A stretch of DNA of 64,000 nucleotides from Ascaphus truei (GCA_036426205.1 WSYH01001203.1:62001-126000); one strand, 5' to 3'; numbered from the stretch's first letter, positions 1 through 10,650 are shown. Notes: a model not told the origin generated them from the sequence alone. Made by a program: numbers and translations.

Positions 1-215
1 TAATAAACCTTTTATTAAATCAATTAAAATAATTCAGCTACTTGAACAGACACACCCTTGTGAAGTAATTAGGTAAAAGTGAGTCCAGCTGTTTCACCTC
101 TGCTCTTGCCAATTAGCTGGTTCAGAGATGATAATATGTTCATAGACCACCTGTAATTCCTTCACGGACTAGTAGCAAGCACTTGGAATGATACGGTGTT
201 GTTATTACACTGGCG

Positions 216-594
216 ACACACTTTATTCGAGCTCGGCTAGTCCCACGAATTCGGGTATACCCGGGTGTATTGAGGTTTGTGACTGTTTTCTGCCCGAGTG
301 CATTGAGTTATTTTCCAGGCAGGGATTGAAGCATTTTATTCCCTCTGGCTGCAATACTGCACAGTATATATATATACTGCATTACAATTCATGAATTTAT
401 GCCATCTGGTAGACACGCGAAGCATTGCAGCCTATTAAATCCTAATCATTATCATTTAACAGATCAGCCGCCCATCAGCCAGGCATGAACCCAGGCTGGG
501 AAGGCAAACACAACGGAGCTTGTCAGAGGTGAGGAGCGGCGCATTCCAGGTATCTGCCAGGTACATACCGGGTATTTGCTCGAATAAAGTGTGT
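216..594. mobile_element. Short non-autonomous inverted-repeat element (MITE-like)
   Basis: A perfect 16-base inverted repeat, ACACACTTTATTCGAG at 216-231 and its complement at 579-594, bounds about 380 bases with no coding capacity. Similarity extends imperfectly a few bases outside the repeats. Inside are a short TA run (364-374) and no open frame of note. This is the layout of a miniature inverted-repeat transposable element. The superfamily cannot be fixed because no clean target-site duplication is visible. Confidence 0.6.
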
Positions 595-2033
595 TGGTGC
601 AGTAGTTATAAGTGTGTACCAAAATCTGACAAGCATACAGAGAATCACATCCACTTAGACCTTATTGTGTACTAAAATACAAAAAACTGTAGTTGCAAAG
701 AACTTTGAATTAAAATTAGCACGGAGGGCTGTAATTACTAAGTAAAATCACAGTTAGTAACAATTAAAACTCAGTGTGACAAACAGATAATGCTGGATGT
801 CCAAGGTTTGAACGTGTATAATGTGCTTTATTTCTCCTAACAGCTTAATCAGCATGTAGCACATACAAATATCAGACCTGATTCTCTGAGTAATGATTGC
901 TCTGTACTTTACTGTGAATAAACTAACTTGCTATCTAACTCCTAGGAGCCTGTCTAGTATTGTGTCAAAAATGATTGGCTTAGTATTAATGCCCAAGCTT
1001 GACACTGACAAGGAACCTGTGGGATGACCCCGATATCCTACTGTGCATTCCTAGAAGGGCACCAGAGAGTGCTTTTTTGAGTTCTCTGTTTGTAGCTCAC
1101 AGCTGAGCAGCTGTCCGGCACCAGCAGCGTCAGTAGTGACAGCTCGTGTATAGAAACTCGACCTGCGTTTTGCCACCGCGGGTCTTCTTCCGGGGTAGCA
1201 GTGTCTTCATAGACCTGCTGTTTAAATAGGCAGTTGTCCTGGTAGGATGATTTGTTGCCATGGTAATTGGTAGCATCTCTCAGGGGGACTGGCACTCCAG
1301 AATATTGCTGGATTCAAGCATTGCCAGTGAGCAGTCATTGCTGATCTGTTTATATTGGAGAAAGAGGAAAGATCTCATTCATGCAGATTTGTAAGGGATT
1401 TATTTGGAGCTTGTTTACATCATTTTGGGTAATGCTGGTCGACAGTGAGCTTGCTCATATAGATGTTATAGTGCAAGTACCAACAACTTTACTGTTTGGA
1501 ATTAATGTTTTACTCTGCAGTAGGGGTTTAGTGTACATAGGTAGACAATGCTACTGTAATTAATTATTTAGTACTGCTGGGAGTAATTGATTCTGAGCTT
1601 TGTAATTTCCCAGAACGCTGCTATTTATTGGAACATACTGGATTGGCAGCATAATTACATTGTCACGTATCATAGTGGGGAGCTGATAATCTCTTGATGT
1701 TATTAAGTAACAGCAAAAGAAGCAATTGGTGATGCTATGAGTTGTGCCTATTGATTCACATGTACTTTACTGATGTGCATAGTGCATCCAGTGTTTAGCT
1801 TTAGTGTACTGTATAAAGGGGCTGAACATGAATCCCTCATTTAGTCCACTTGGTGTCAGTGTGTGAGTTGGTAAATCCACCGTGACCCAGCATTAGGAGT
1901 TTTTTCCCCCCAATTGCCTCTTCTGATATTTGGTTCTATGTGATCTATGCCTTGGAATGTGAGGGCTTTTGCTGTTCCCTGATATGGCGGGAGATAGGGT
2001 TGTCCAAATAATTTCTGATAGAGCCTATGTGCC
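595..2033. other. Non-coding stretch, nothing recognised
   Basis: AT-rich sequence with only short chance reading frames. I see no domain motif, splice-like exon, tandem repeat or RNA gene in it. Confidence 0.5.
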
Positions 2034-2242
2034 CTAAGGCTGCACTTATAGTGCCGGCGACAGCAACAGCGACGTCGCTTCAAAACAAATGTATTGAAGC
2101 CGTCGCGTACGCTTATAGTAGGAGCGACGCGACAGAGCGACGGATTGGTCGCGATCGCTGGAAGTCACTTCAATTTGATTTTTCCAGTGACAGTAGCGTG
2201 ACATCAGCGTCACTGTCGCCGGCGCTATAAGCGCAGCCTTAG
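2034..2242. mobile_element. 209-base MITE with 30-base terminal inverted repeats
   Basis: The left end begins CTAAGGCTGCACTTATAGTG and continues to the GCCGGCGACAG core. The right end is its complement with two mismatches over 30 bases. The interior is full of GCGACG-type sub-repeats that could fold on themselves. There is no coding capacity. The ends carry TAA and TTA just inside the outermost base, which could fit a PIF/Harbinger-type TWA target, but no unambiguous duplication is visible, so the superfamily is an inference. Confidence 0.75.
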
Positions 2243-3354
2243 ATGCATTGTTGTAGCTGCCTGCGGTTTTTGCCTACATACTTGAGGGCGCATACACATA
2301 TATCACTCCCACGGTTTTACAGTTGATAAAGCTTTTTACTTCAAAAGATTTGCTATTGTGAAGTTGCTGAATCTTTTATTTGATATCATGAAGTCACATG
2401 CTTTGCATGTGTGCACTTGTATGGTCCCTTTTGTTCCTGAAAATAAATGTCAAATTATAATTAGATACATTTATAAAGAACTTAGGTATATAAAACGTAA
2501 GCACATTCGGATAGATTTGGTTTGCATAAATATCCTTTATTTTTTAAATTTCTCTTTAATTACAGAACATTTTAGCAGGACAAAATATAGAGGCCCTGAC
2601 CTACCACCTGTAACTAAACTTTAAAACACCTTTACTCCCATGAACATGAATGAGAGCTCAGGCATGCTACAGTTTGTCAACTTTTTGTGGATAAAATTAC
2701 ATTTAGAGTTACTTCTTTCTCATTTTCAAATATGTCCTGGGCACAAAGTTACGTTAAGGACGTTAAAATTGACTATTTCTAACATGTTTTCAATGGCAAA
2801 AATCAGAAGTCTGCAATGCATTTACACAGGAAGATGATTTGCGGTAAATAGCTAAAGGAGTGTTGTGATAGTCAGCAGAAGGAAGAGCAACAAGATTCTT
2901 CAGTGAACCTTAAGACTATAAGCATGTTGCTGATGGTGAATCTTAGGAGATAAGTGATGAGTATCGTGGGTATCTAGATATCTTTAATAGGATGATGAAT
3001 TAGGTTTTAAATTATTTCTAGTGTATTGTGATTTGTGAGCAGTAATATGGTCCAAAAAATAGGCAAAAGATAACTTTATACTGATTGCTACCTTACTACA
3101 ATGTGCAAAGCATCTAAAGAGGGCAGACCTCTAAGCATGTAAAATATGTTATTTGTATGTGTTAGTGCAATGCAAATAATACAGTGATTTGTGTTCTGAT
3201 TTTCAAGTGACATGTATATATGAGATTGATATATAGTGTATAATATATGTTGTGTATTTTCACTTACCAGTTCTCTCCACGTCATCATTGTTCAAAAGGA
3301 AGTCCCACTACCTGGGAGGTGGCAATACCCACACTCAGGCACTGCTTTATAGCG
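2243..3354. other. Non-coding stretch, nothing recognised
   Basis: AT-rich DNA with short chance frames on both strands. No domain, repeat array or RNA gene was recognised. Confidence 0.5.
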
Positions 3355-3359
3355 TGAGA

Positions 3360-3651
3360 TGAACGGAAGCAGGTGGTGCCCCTCCTCTCTTCCTAGCATG
3401 GGCCGCATGGTCAGACCGCTTGCGCTTGCTGTCTGCCCAGCTCTACTTGAGAACGTACACAGTGCTGACTGTTTTCCTAAGGGCATTGATGTGTGTGAGG
3501 ATTCTGCCCCAAATACTCTGTTTCTCGGCAGTGCTGGTGCATGCGCACAAAGCCCCCAGTAGTTTGCGGTGATTGTCCACCACTCAATTAATGACAATCT
3601 CAGTTCCTCCTCTGTGAACTTCAGACTACGAATTCTGGCAGCATCAGACAC
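3360..3651 (-). pseudogene. Myb/SANT-like DNA-binding domain remnant, frameshifted
   Basis: Reading the minus strand from 3651, the frame gives RSLKFTEEELRLSLIE, the usual first helix of a Myb/SANT-like DNA-binding domain. After a frameshift near 3585 the next frame continues VVDNHRKLLG, then STAEKQSIWGRILTHINAL, typical of helices 2 and 3. After a stop (3443-3445) it reads WADSKRKRSDHAAHARKRGG, matching the W-x-D-x-KR end and the basic, glycine-rich tail of the family. Such domains occur in the accessory protein of PIF/Harbinger transposons and in related vertebrate genes. No initiator is visible and no transposase lies nearby, so this looks like a dead fragment. The family call is good; whether the source was host or transposon is unknown. 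Confidence 0.6.
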
Positions 3652-4603
3652 TTGAGCACTGGTTCCAGCAGCAGAGGTGGATGCCTGCTCAGTTATGTTA
3701 ACAGTTCAACTGTATAGATAATATGGCTGAGCAATTCCGTTTGGAATGTGTATTTATTTGAAATTGTAACAGACGTTATGTTAGGTAACGCACATGAATA
3801 ACGTGGGTCGAATGCATGTGCGGTAATTGAAACGCAAGTTATATTTTTTTCCCAATCCGCATGTGTAGCATATTGTTTAACGCGTCTCAGCGCAACTATA
3901 ATCTCCGTTTATATAGGTAACGTAACGATGCTAGTTTTGAGAATGGACATTATTTTTGCATATCATTAGCTATACCCGATAAATTGAGGAAAACTAACAG
4001 ATGCTACCTAATTACGTAATGTCCCGCTAATAGGCAAAAACGCTGTGGATCTAACGCTTTGAAGGCACAAGATAAGGAAGAGTTTAGGAACTGTTCAGTT
4101 ACCGTTACAGGCCACAAATATTGCACATAATTATAACTAAATGTTTGGTGTATTAATCCAGCAATTATTTGTTGTAGTGCAATACCACAGTAGAATTTGA
4201 TCAGATCTTTCCATGGTAAATGTGTTTACTAGAATAGAAATCAATAAAAGAACTTGACCTACTTAGTAGTGTGTGGGGAGTGGATCTTTCTGATGGTGCG
4301 GCTCTGAGGATTCTTGACAAGCAAGCAAGGAAATCCTCAGCATCAAAGAACTGAAACTGATACTACTACAAGGACTACTGTACATGCCTGTTCATGCCAC
4401 TAATACACTAAGAACCACATTCCCTAAACTGTGTTAAATGTGTTAATATCGCATCCGGTAAAAAAAAAAAAAAATAGCAGGACTGTTTTTTACACAACTA
4501 TTACTTTATTTACTGACATTAATACAGTCATAACATTGAGTTAAAATCTGGCCTGCATGGTATGTAAATGGCAAAAGGAATATATTTAACGACTAACTAA
4601 TGC
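3652..4603. other. Non-coding stretch with one A-run
   Basis: No coding signal. A run of 15 A residues at 4460-4474 could be the tail of an old retroposed sequence, but nothing upstream of it was recognisable as a gene or SINE. Confidence 0.4.
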
Positions 4604-4740
4604 TTAAAAAGAGTGCAAGCTTTCAGGTCAACTCAGGTCAACAAAATATACTGAAATTGCATAACATATTTATACAAGCGATTTTAGTTTCTTTTGTCAA
4701 CATTTGCCTGGGTGTGTCTGAAAGCTTGAACTCTTTTTAA
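4604..4740. mobile_element. 137-base MITE flanked by TTAA
   Basis: TTAAAAAGAGTGCAAGCTTT at 4604 is answered by the inverted copy ending in CTCTTTTTAA at 4740, about 23 bases with one mismatch. Both ends finish in TTAA, the target-site duplication used by piggyBac and Kolobok transposons. Both are common in amphibian genomes as non-coding miniature derivatives. No coding capacity. Confidence 0.65.
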
Positions 4741-4947
4741 ACATTTTCTATTCCAAAAATGTATCACTTCTAACAGGGTTTTGTTCTCTTTTTTTTATTA
4801 CGGAAACCTTCCTTTTTCATCTATTTTAAGGGATAACTCTTTACCATTCTCTATCTGTGGCTAAACTCTATGGCAGAAAAATCTTAAAACCATTTGATGC
4901 CTGAGGCGAGACTTTTTTGTGTGATTTTTTATTTATTTAATAGGTTT

Positions 4948-5004
4948 GAAGTAGGGGGTCTCTGGACCATGTTAATTTTTTCAGCTCCAGGGACCCCCTG
5001 CTTC
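4948..5004. repeat. Imperfect inverted repeat (hairpin)
   Basis: GAAGTAGGGGGTCTCTGGA at 4948-4966 pairs with TCCAGGGACCCCCTGCTTC at 4986-5004, leaving a 19-base loop. It may be part of a further miniature element or a structured relic. It lies just upstream of the first LTR. Confidence 0.5.
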
Positions 5005-5290
5005 CCAAGTTTATGTCACTACTTCCAAAGTCACTTTCCGGGTGCCGGTAACAGCCCAAACAGGGTTAATCGAGGCTATCAATATGGCGGGATTAAATGT
5101 CCCACGTCCTGACATGACATCCTCCCTTGCGGCTTACTTTTGCCTCATATGACGTGGAACATTTATACTTAGCAGCCCCTACTGAGGTAATTATCTTGGG
5201 AAGCAGGTGGTCACCAGAGCTAAAATCAACTCGGTTCACCGCAGGAAACAACCTGCTTCAAACATATTATAAAGAAACACATAAGGTGTC

Positions 5291-5797
5291 TGTGACAGGG
5301 TGAAGTCAACCCCTATCAGTTATGCCTGGGAAACATATGTCTGAGTGCTTCATCCAGCACTCATAAGGGTTAACGCAGGTGGAAGCTAGCTAATCAGGAT
5401 GTAAGCTGACACCTGAGAGCCAGCAAGCTAGATAAGGATCTTGTTACTAGCAGTAGCTGCCTGTGTCAGAGGAGAGCACATGGATAGATATGCTGCTAGC
5501 CAGAAGGATACAGCACACTACTTACTGCAGCCAAAGTAAGATTTCTTTCATTTGTTTGCATGACTGCTTAAAAAGACTCTTACGGTTTGGGTATGGTTTA
5601 GCCAGCCAGCCTGCTAGCTAGGACTGCTGTGTTAGTCAGTTTTCTCCCAACGTGGAGCAGGATTTATTTGCTTAAAGGGACAGTGTACCTGCATGTTATG
5701 TTGCTGTGGAGAAATAAAGCCACTGAACGTTTTCATTTATCCTGAAACTACACGTGTGGACTGTTCCCTGACCTCGGCTACAGGCCGTCCTGCCACA
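5291..5797 (+). repeat. 5' LTR of Gmr1-like element A
   Basis: This 507-base repeat starts TGTGACAGGG and ends GTCCTGCCACA (TG...CA). It recurs at 6747-7238, 38263-38829 and 41698-42189, and on the minus strand at 36178-36662. An AATAAA polyadenylation signal is at 5713-5718. It shares subfamily-diagnostic bases (CATCAGG/AATCAGG...AGCAAGCTAG, TTACTAG) with the 41698-42189 copy, so those two are probably the two ends of one element. The 5 bases before it (GTGTC) resemble the 5 after 42189 (GTTTC), a possible one-mismatch target duplication. Confidence 0.85.
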
Positions 5798-5799
5798 GG

Positions 5800-5817
5800 T
5801 GGTGTCAGAAGTGGGAT
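5800..5817 (+). promoter_or_regulatory. Primer binding site, tRNA-Leu type (element A)
   Basis: TGGTGTCAGAAGTGGGAT begins two bases after the LTR. It is the exact complement of the 18-base 3' end, including CCA, of the vertebrate tRNA-Leu(CAA) sequence as I remember it. It would prime minus-strand DNA synthesis. Confidence 0.7.
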
Positions 5818-5863
5818 GGGCCCTGTATCTGAAGGGCCACACATACACAGACGAGAAAAAAAA

Positions 5864-6745
5864 ATGGAGACAATTTTTTCTCAGTTCCTTGAGCAACAGC
5901 TCCAGCTAGCAGAGAAACAAGCTGAGCGACAGGCCCAGCAAGATGAGCGACAGGCCCAGCGAGAGGAAAAGCTACTCCAATTGCTGGCCGAAGGCCCAGC
6001 CCCAAGCAGACCAGGTATTCCAAATAACCCACCGGTGATGCTGCATAAAATGAAGCCAAACGAAGACCAAGAGGCATTTCTCCTCACTTTTGAAAGGGTA
6101 GCCACGGCCCATGGCTGGACAGTTCATCGCTGGGTAATGACTATGGCTCCACTCCTCATAGGGGAAGCTCAGGCAGCCTACCAGGCTCTTCCAGCAGACG
6201 AGGCCATGGACTATCAGCAACTAAAGGCTGCTATTCTGGATCGCCTAGGCCTCACTCCAGAGGCCTACCGACAGCGGTTCCGGACAGTCAAATATACAAA
6301 CAGAGACAGACCCCGGGTCGTAGCCCACCGCTTAGTAGACTTATGTACCAGGTGGATACAACCGGAAAAACATGACAAGGCAGAGATCCTTGAACAGTTT
6401 GTGCTCGAGCAGTTCATACAGATACTGCCCCCCTCCTCCCGCTCCTGGGTAAAAAGACACGCTGCATTTTCCCTGAATTCAGCGGTCCGCTTGGTGGAAA
6501 ACTTCCTGGGCGACGACACCCAACAGGATAGCTGGGAACGGCCGGTGCAAACACCAGTTGCTTCCGGTGATGCTAGAGGCAGGAGAGCAGACAATCGAGG
6601 GGTCTACAACCCGCCAGCTCGGGAGATCCAGTCAACCCGATCGGAAGACCCTTTCCCATCTCGGAGGGTTCCTGGTACAAACTCCCGCAGAGACGCCCAT
6701 CCTGGGTCCGAGGCCACTGGATCACTCAAGGGAGGCCGCCACCCA
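5864..6745 (+). pseudogene. gag: Gag of Gmr1-like element A (SCAN-like capsid), 3' truncated
   Basis: The ATG at 5864 opens METIFSQFLEQ, the same start as in copy B; the frame is also open upstream through the LTR. Residues about 10-45 form a Q/E/R-rich coiled coil with heptads of the type RQAQQDE. A capsid domain follows: residues YRQRFRTVKY and later LEQFVLEQFIQILPPSSRSW match the SCAN fold, the dimerisation domain of vertebrate SCAN zinc-finger proteins, which is held to derive from a Gmr1-like Gag. The tail is arginine-rich with no CCHC zinc knuckle. The gene stops being Gag at 6745, where LTR B begins out of register. The frame then runs through LTR sequence to a stop at 6814. Protease and everything downstream are missing here. 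Confidence 0.85.
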
Positions 6746-6746
6746 C

Positions 6747-7238
6747 TCAAACCCTATCAATTATGCCTGGGAAACATATGTCTGAGTGCTTCATCCAGCA
6801 CTCATAAGGGTTAATTCAGGTGGAAGTTAGGTAGTCAGGAAGTAAGCTGACACCTGAGAGCCAGGGAGGTAGATAAGGATCTTGTTACCAGCAGTAGCTG
6901 CCTGTGTCAGAGGAGAGCACATGGATAGATGTGTTGCTAGCCAGAAGGATACAGCACACTACTTACTGCAGCCAAAGTAAGATTTCTTTCATTTGTTTGC
7001 ATGACAGCTTAAAAAGACTCTTACGGATTGGGTATGGTTTAGCCAGCCAGCCTGCTAGCTAGGACTGCTGTGTTAGTCAGTTTTCTCCCAACGTGGAGCA
7101 GGATTTATTTGCTTGGAGGGACAATGTACCCGCATGTTATGTTGCTGTGGAGAAATAAAGCCACTGAACGTTTTCATTTATCCTGAAACTACACGTGTGG
7201 ACTGTTCCCTGACCTCGGCTACAGGCCGTCCTGCCACA
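6747..7238 (+). repeat. 5' LTR of Gmr1-like element B, lacking its first ~15 bases
   Basis: Homologous to 5291-5797 from about its 16th base on, and ends in the same GTCCTGCCACA. It shares bases with the 38263-38829 LTR (AGTCAGGAAGTAAGC, AGGTAGA, TTACCAG) rather than with LTR A, so it belongs to a different subfamily. The missing first bases at the junction with gag A point to recombination or deletion rather than clean insertion. Confidence 0.8.
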
Positions 7239-7240
7239 GG

Positions 7241-7258
7241 TGGTGTCAGAAGTGGGAT
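7241..7258 (+). promoter_or_regulatory. Primer binding site, tRNA-Leu type (element B)
   Basis: The same 18-base TGGTGTCAGAAGTGGGAT as in element A, again two bases after the LTR end. Confidence 0.7.
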
Positions 7259-7312
7259 TTGGACGGGCCCTGTATCTGAAGGGCCACACACACACACAGA
7301 CGGAAAAAAAAA

Positions 7313-8399
7313 ATGGAGACAATTTTTTCTCAGTTCCTTGAGCAACAGCTGCAGCTAGCAGAGAAACAAGCTGAGCAACAGGCCCAGCAAGCTGAGCGAC
7401 AGGCCCAGCAAGATGAGCGACAGGCCCAGCAAGATGAGCGACAGGCCCAGCGAGAGGAAAAGCTACTCCAATTGCTGGCCGAAGGCCAAGCCCCAGGCAG
7501 ACCAGGGATTCCAAATAACCCACTTGTGATGCTGCATAAAATGAAGCCAAACGAAGACCCAGAGGCATTTCTCCTCACTTTTGAAAGGGTAGCCACGGCC
7601 CACGGCTGGACAGTTGATCGCTGGGTAACGACTCTAGCTCCACTCCTCATAGGGGAAGCTCAGGCAGCCTACCAGGCTCTTCCAGCCGACGAGGCCATGG
7701 ACTATCAGCAACTAAAGGCTGCTATTCTGGATCGCCTAGGCCTCACTCCAGAGGCCTACCGACAGCGGTTCCGGACAGTCAAATATACAAACAGAGACAG
7801 ACCCCGGGTCATAGCCCACCGCTTAGTAGACTTATGTACCAGGTGGATACAACCCGGAAAAACATGACAAGGCAGAGATCCTTGAACAGTTTGTGCTCGA
7901 GCAGTTCATACAGATACTGCCCCCCTCATCCCGCTCCTGGGTAAAAAGACACGCTGCATTTTCCCTGAATTCTGCGGTCCGCTTGGTGGAAAACTTCCTG
8001 GGCGACGACACCCAACAGGATAGCTGGGAACGGCCGGTGCAAACACCAGTTGCTTCCGGTGATGCTAGAGGCAGGAGAGCAGACAATCGAGGGGTCTACA
8101 ACCCGCCAGCTCGGGAGATCCAGTCAACCCGATCGGAAGACCCTTTCCCATCTCGGAGGGTTCCTGGTACAAACTCCCGCAGAGACGCCCATCCTGGGTC
8201 CGAGGCCACTGGATCACTCAAGGGAGGCCGCCACCCACAGTATTCCCCGAGAACCTGGACTCCTGTCACCCACACGGTGGAGAGGATAACCCCACCAACC
8301 AGAAGGGAGGACCCCATCCAACAGCGGAGAGGTCCAAACACCGAGCCCCGTCGAGAGCTTCCGCTGACGACCGAGGTTGCGGATTCAGGAGATGATGAG
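7313..8399 (+). pseudogene. gag: Gag of Gmr1-like element B (coiled coil plus SCAN-like capsid), frameshifted
   Basis: The ATG at 7313 starts METIFSQFLEQ. The N-terminal coiled coil carries more RQAQQDE-type heptads than copy A (21-base repeat expansion). The SCAN-like capsid follows at residues about 70-185 and beyond. An extra C near 7850-7852, absent in copy A, ends the first frame after 184 residues; the frame used from 7893 carries the capsid end (LEQFIQILPPSSRSWVKRH) and a basic arginine-rich segment. No CCHC zinc knuckle is seen, so RNA binding would rest on the basic tail. Gag runs without a stop into protease in this second frame, implying one Gag-Pol polyprotein. Confidence 0.85.
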
Positions 8400-8760
8400 A
8401 TGGACTGTTCATATGGCAGAACCACTACCACAGCTTGTCTCCGAGGGGACCACAATCCGTGGTTAGTCCCAGCATCTCTGGAGGGGACAAAAGTAAACGC
8501 CATGCTGGACTCGGGCTCTGGAAAAACCCTGATCCTAGAGGGCCTAATTCCAAGCAATAGACTATCTTATGACTCTCCTTGGAATATCGAGTGTATCCAT
8601 GGGGATACAAAGAGATATCCGACGACGAACATTCTACTGCGTATCCAGGATCAAGAGGCTAGCCTACTAGTGGGAGTTGCTCCCTGGCTACCTGCTCCTG
8701 TTCTACTTGGCCGAGACTGGCCCTACCTCGAAACATTGTTGGCCCCTACTCCTACGGAGC
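8400..8760 (+). pseudogene. pro: Aspartic protease domain of element B
   Basis: In frame with Gag. The catalytic motif is LDSGSGKTLI, with the aspartate codon at 8508-8510, followed about 75 residues later by VLLGRDWP, the usual second signature (I/V-L-G-x-D) of retropepsins. It would cut the Gag-Pol polyprotein as a homodimer. A long linker rich in proline and charged residues leads to integrase. The domain itself is intact, but it lies in a polyprotein broken upstream (frameshift) and downstream (sequence gap). Confidence 0.8.
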
Positions 8761-9002
8761 CTACTTCTCTGGTACCGGAGAAGCCGGGAGACTTATTCCC
8801 TTTTTCCCCAGAGATTTTTCCCCGTAGACACCATGTCCCAAAGACACGTAAACAGAGACGTGCGGAAAAAGAGGACTGGTTAAGAAAGGCTGGGACTCTT
8901 GGTAACATTAGTCAGCCCAAAGGACTGCAGGTCATGGCCGGGGATGACCAGGGTGGGGAACAGATAGATACGGGAATTTTGCCAGACCTGGATCTTCCTG
9001 AC

Positions 9003-9467
9003 TTCCGTCAGAGACAGAGGGAGGACCCAGCTCTGGCTAGACAATATGAGAAGGAGGTACAGGTCAACAACAAGATAATGGATGAACAGGGTGTAAAAGT
9101 GTTTCCACATTTTGAACTGTTGAATGACATTCTATATCGTGTGAATACGGTTACACAAACAGGGGAGGTCATTCGACAGATCCCTAAAGGGTTGATTAAA
9201 ACGGTGTTCACCCTAGCCCATACTCTCCCATGGGGTGGTCATTTGGTCAGAGATAAAACCACGGACCGCATCTCGTCCCGGTTTTACTGGCCAGGCATAC
9301 ATGGTGACATCATGAAACTATGTGAGACATGTCCTGAATGCCAGTTAACTAGCCAAAAAGGACAGAAGCCGGCTCCCTTGGTTCCTCTACCCTTGGTAGC
9401 CGTCCCATTCGAGAGAATTGGGGTAGATCTGGTCGGACCTTTAGAACCCTCTGCGAAGGGACATAAA
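9003..9467 (+). pseudogene. int: Integrase N-terminal zinc domain of element B, running into a sequence gap
   Basis: The conserved lead-in FELLNDILYRV is followed by the HHCC zinc-binding domain: AHTLPWGGH supplies the two histidines and CETCPECQ the cysteines, with FYWPGI between. The first catalytic block ERIGVDLVGPL follows, then the run of N. Integrase here comes directly after protease and before RT, the order of the Gmr1 clade (and of Ty1/Copia), unlike ordinary Ty3/Gypsy. Confidence 0.85.
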
Positions 9468-9513
9468 NNNNNNNNNNNNNNNNNNNNNNNNNNNNNNNNN
9501 NNNNNNNNNNNNN
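9468..9513. other. Assembly gap (46 N)
   Basis: A run of N. The sequence after it repeats 9031-9125 and then 9310-9467 nearly exactly, skipping the part between. The gap edges are therefore overlapping copies of one region or of two near-identical elements. Confidence 0.95.
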
Positions 9514-10625
9514 CAGGAAGATCCAGGTCTGGCAAGACAATATGAGAAGGTGGTACAGGTCAACAACAAGATAATGGATGAACAGGGTGTAAAAGTGTTT
9601 CCACATTTTGAACTGTTGAATGAAACATGAAACTATGTGAGACATGTCCTGAATGCCAGTTAACTAGCCAAAAAGGACAGAAGCCGGCTCCCTTGGTTCC
9701 TCTGCCCTTGGTAGCCGTCCCATTCGAGAGAATTGGGGTAGATCTGGTCGGACCTTTAGAACCCTCTGCGAAGGGACATAAATTTATACTCGTTGTGGTA
9801 GATTATGCCACCAGATATCCTGAGACCTTCCCTCTGAGATCAGCCACTGCTAAACAGGTTGCTCACAGGCTGTTAGAACTGTTCTCTAGGGTAGGACTTC
9901 CCCAAGTAATGTTAACTGACCAGGGAACAAATTTCATGGCAAAGTTAATGCAGGATGTCCTAAAGTTATTGGAGGTAAAATCCGTCCAGACCTCAGTCTA
10001 CCATCCTCAGACTGATGGATTGGTAGAGAGGTTTAACCGTACTTTAAAAACCATGCTTAGGAAGTTTGTGGACACTGAAAAGCGAGCTTGGGATGAACTT
10101 CTCCCTTTCCTGTTGTTTGCGGTACGAGAAGTTCCCCAATCATCCACAGGCTTCTCCCCGTTTGAGCTCCTATATGGACTCCAACCTCGGGGTATTCTCG
10201 ACCTACTGAAGGAATCCTGGGAGGAGGAGCCTTCCCCCTCCAAGAATACCCTTCAGTATGTCATAGACCTTAGAAACCGCCTAGACATGATAGGTCGGTT
10301 TGCTAAGGAAAACCTCAAATCTGCCCAAGAACGTCAAGAGAGGCAGTACAACCAAAATGCTCGCTTGAGGGTCTTCCAACCTGGGGACCAAGTGATGCTA
10401 CTACTACCGACATCAGAGAGTAAACTCCTTGCGAAGTGGCAGGGTCCTTTCCAAGTTCTCCGCCGCACCGGGGAGGTGAACTATGAGATCTCTCAACCAG
10501 GGTCCAGGGAGGGTAAACAAATCTACCACGTGAACCTCCTGAAACCATGGAAAACGATGAGATCGCTGTTCATCCACCCTCGGGAAGGAGAGACGGATTT
10601 GGGTACGCTACTTCCAAAAGGGTAG
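9514..10625 (+). pseudogene. int: Integrase of element B (partly duplicated N-terminus, full catalytic core)
   Basis: 9514-9785 repeats integrase sequence already present before the gap, with the HHCC histidine part missing. From 9627 the frame is open for 332 residues. The catalytic triad is visible: D in GVDLVGPL (9741-9743), D in LTDQGTNF (9918-9920) and E in LVERFNRT (10026-10028), with 35 residues between the last two (DD35E). The C-terminal part includes the basic GPFQVL/GEVNYEI segment. The frame stops at 10623-10625; RT starts 25 bases later in another frame. In the live element the two would have to be in one polyprotein, so this stop is either decay or a recoding site. Confidence 0.85.
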
Positions 10626-10650
10626 TACGTACAATGACCATCAGGTTCCC

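Noticed and set aside
5864..6745. Interpretation as a host SCAN zinc-finger gene
   Set aside because: It lies between LTRs, after a primer binding site, and continues into protease and integrase in copy B; no C2H2 fingers are present.
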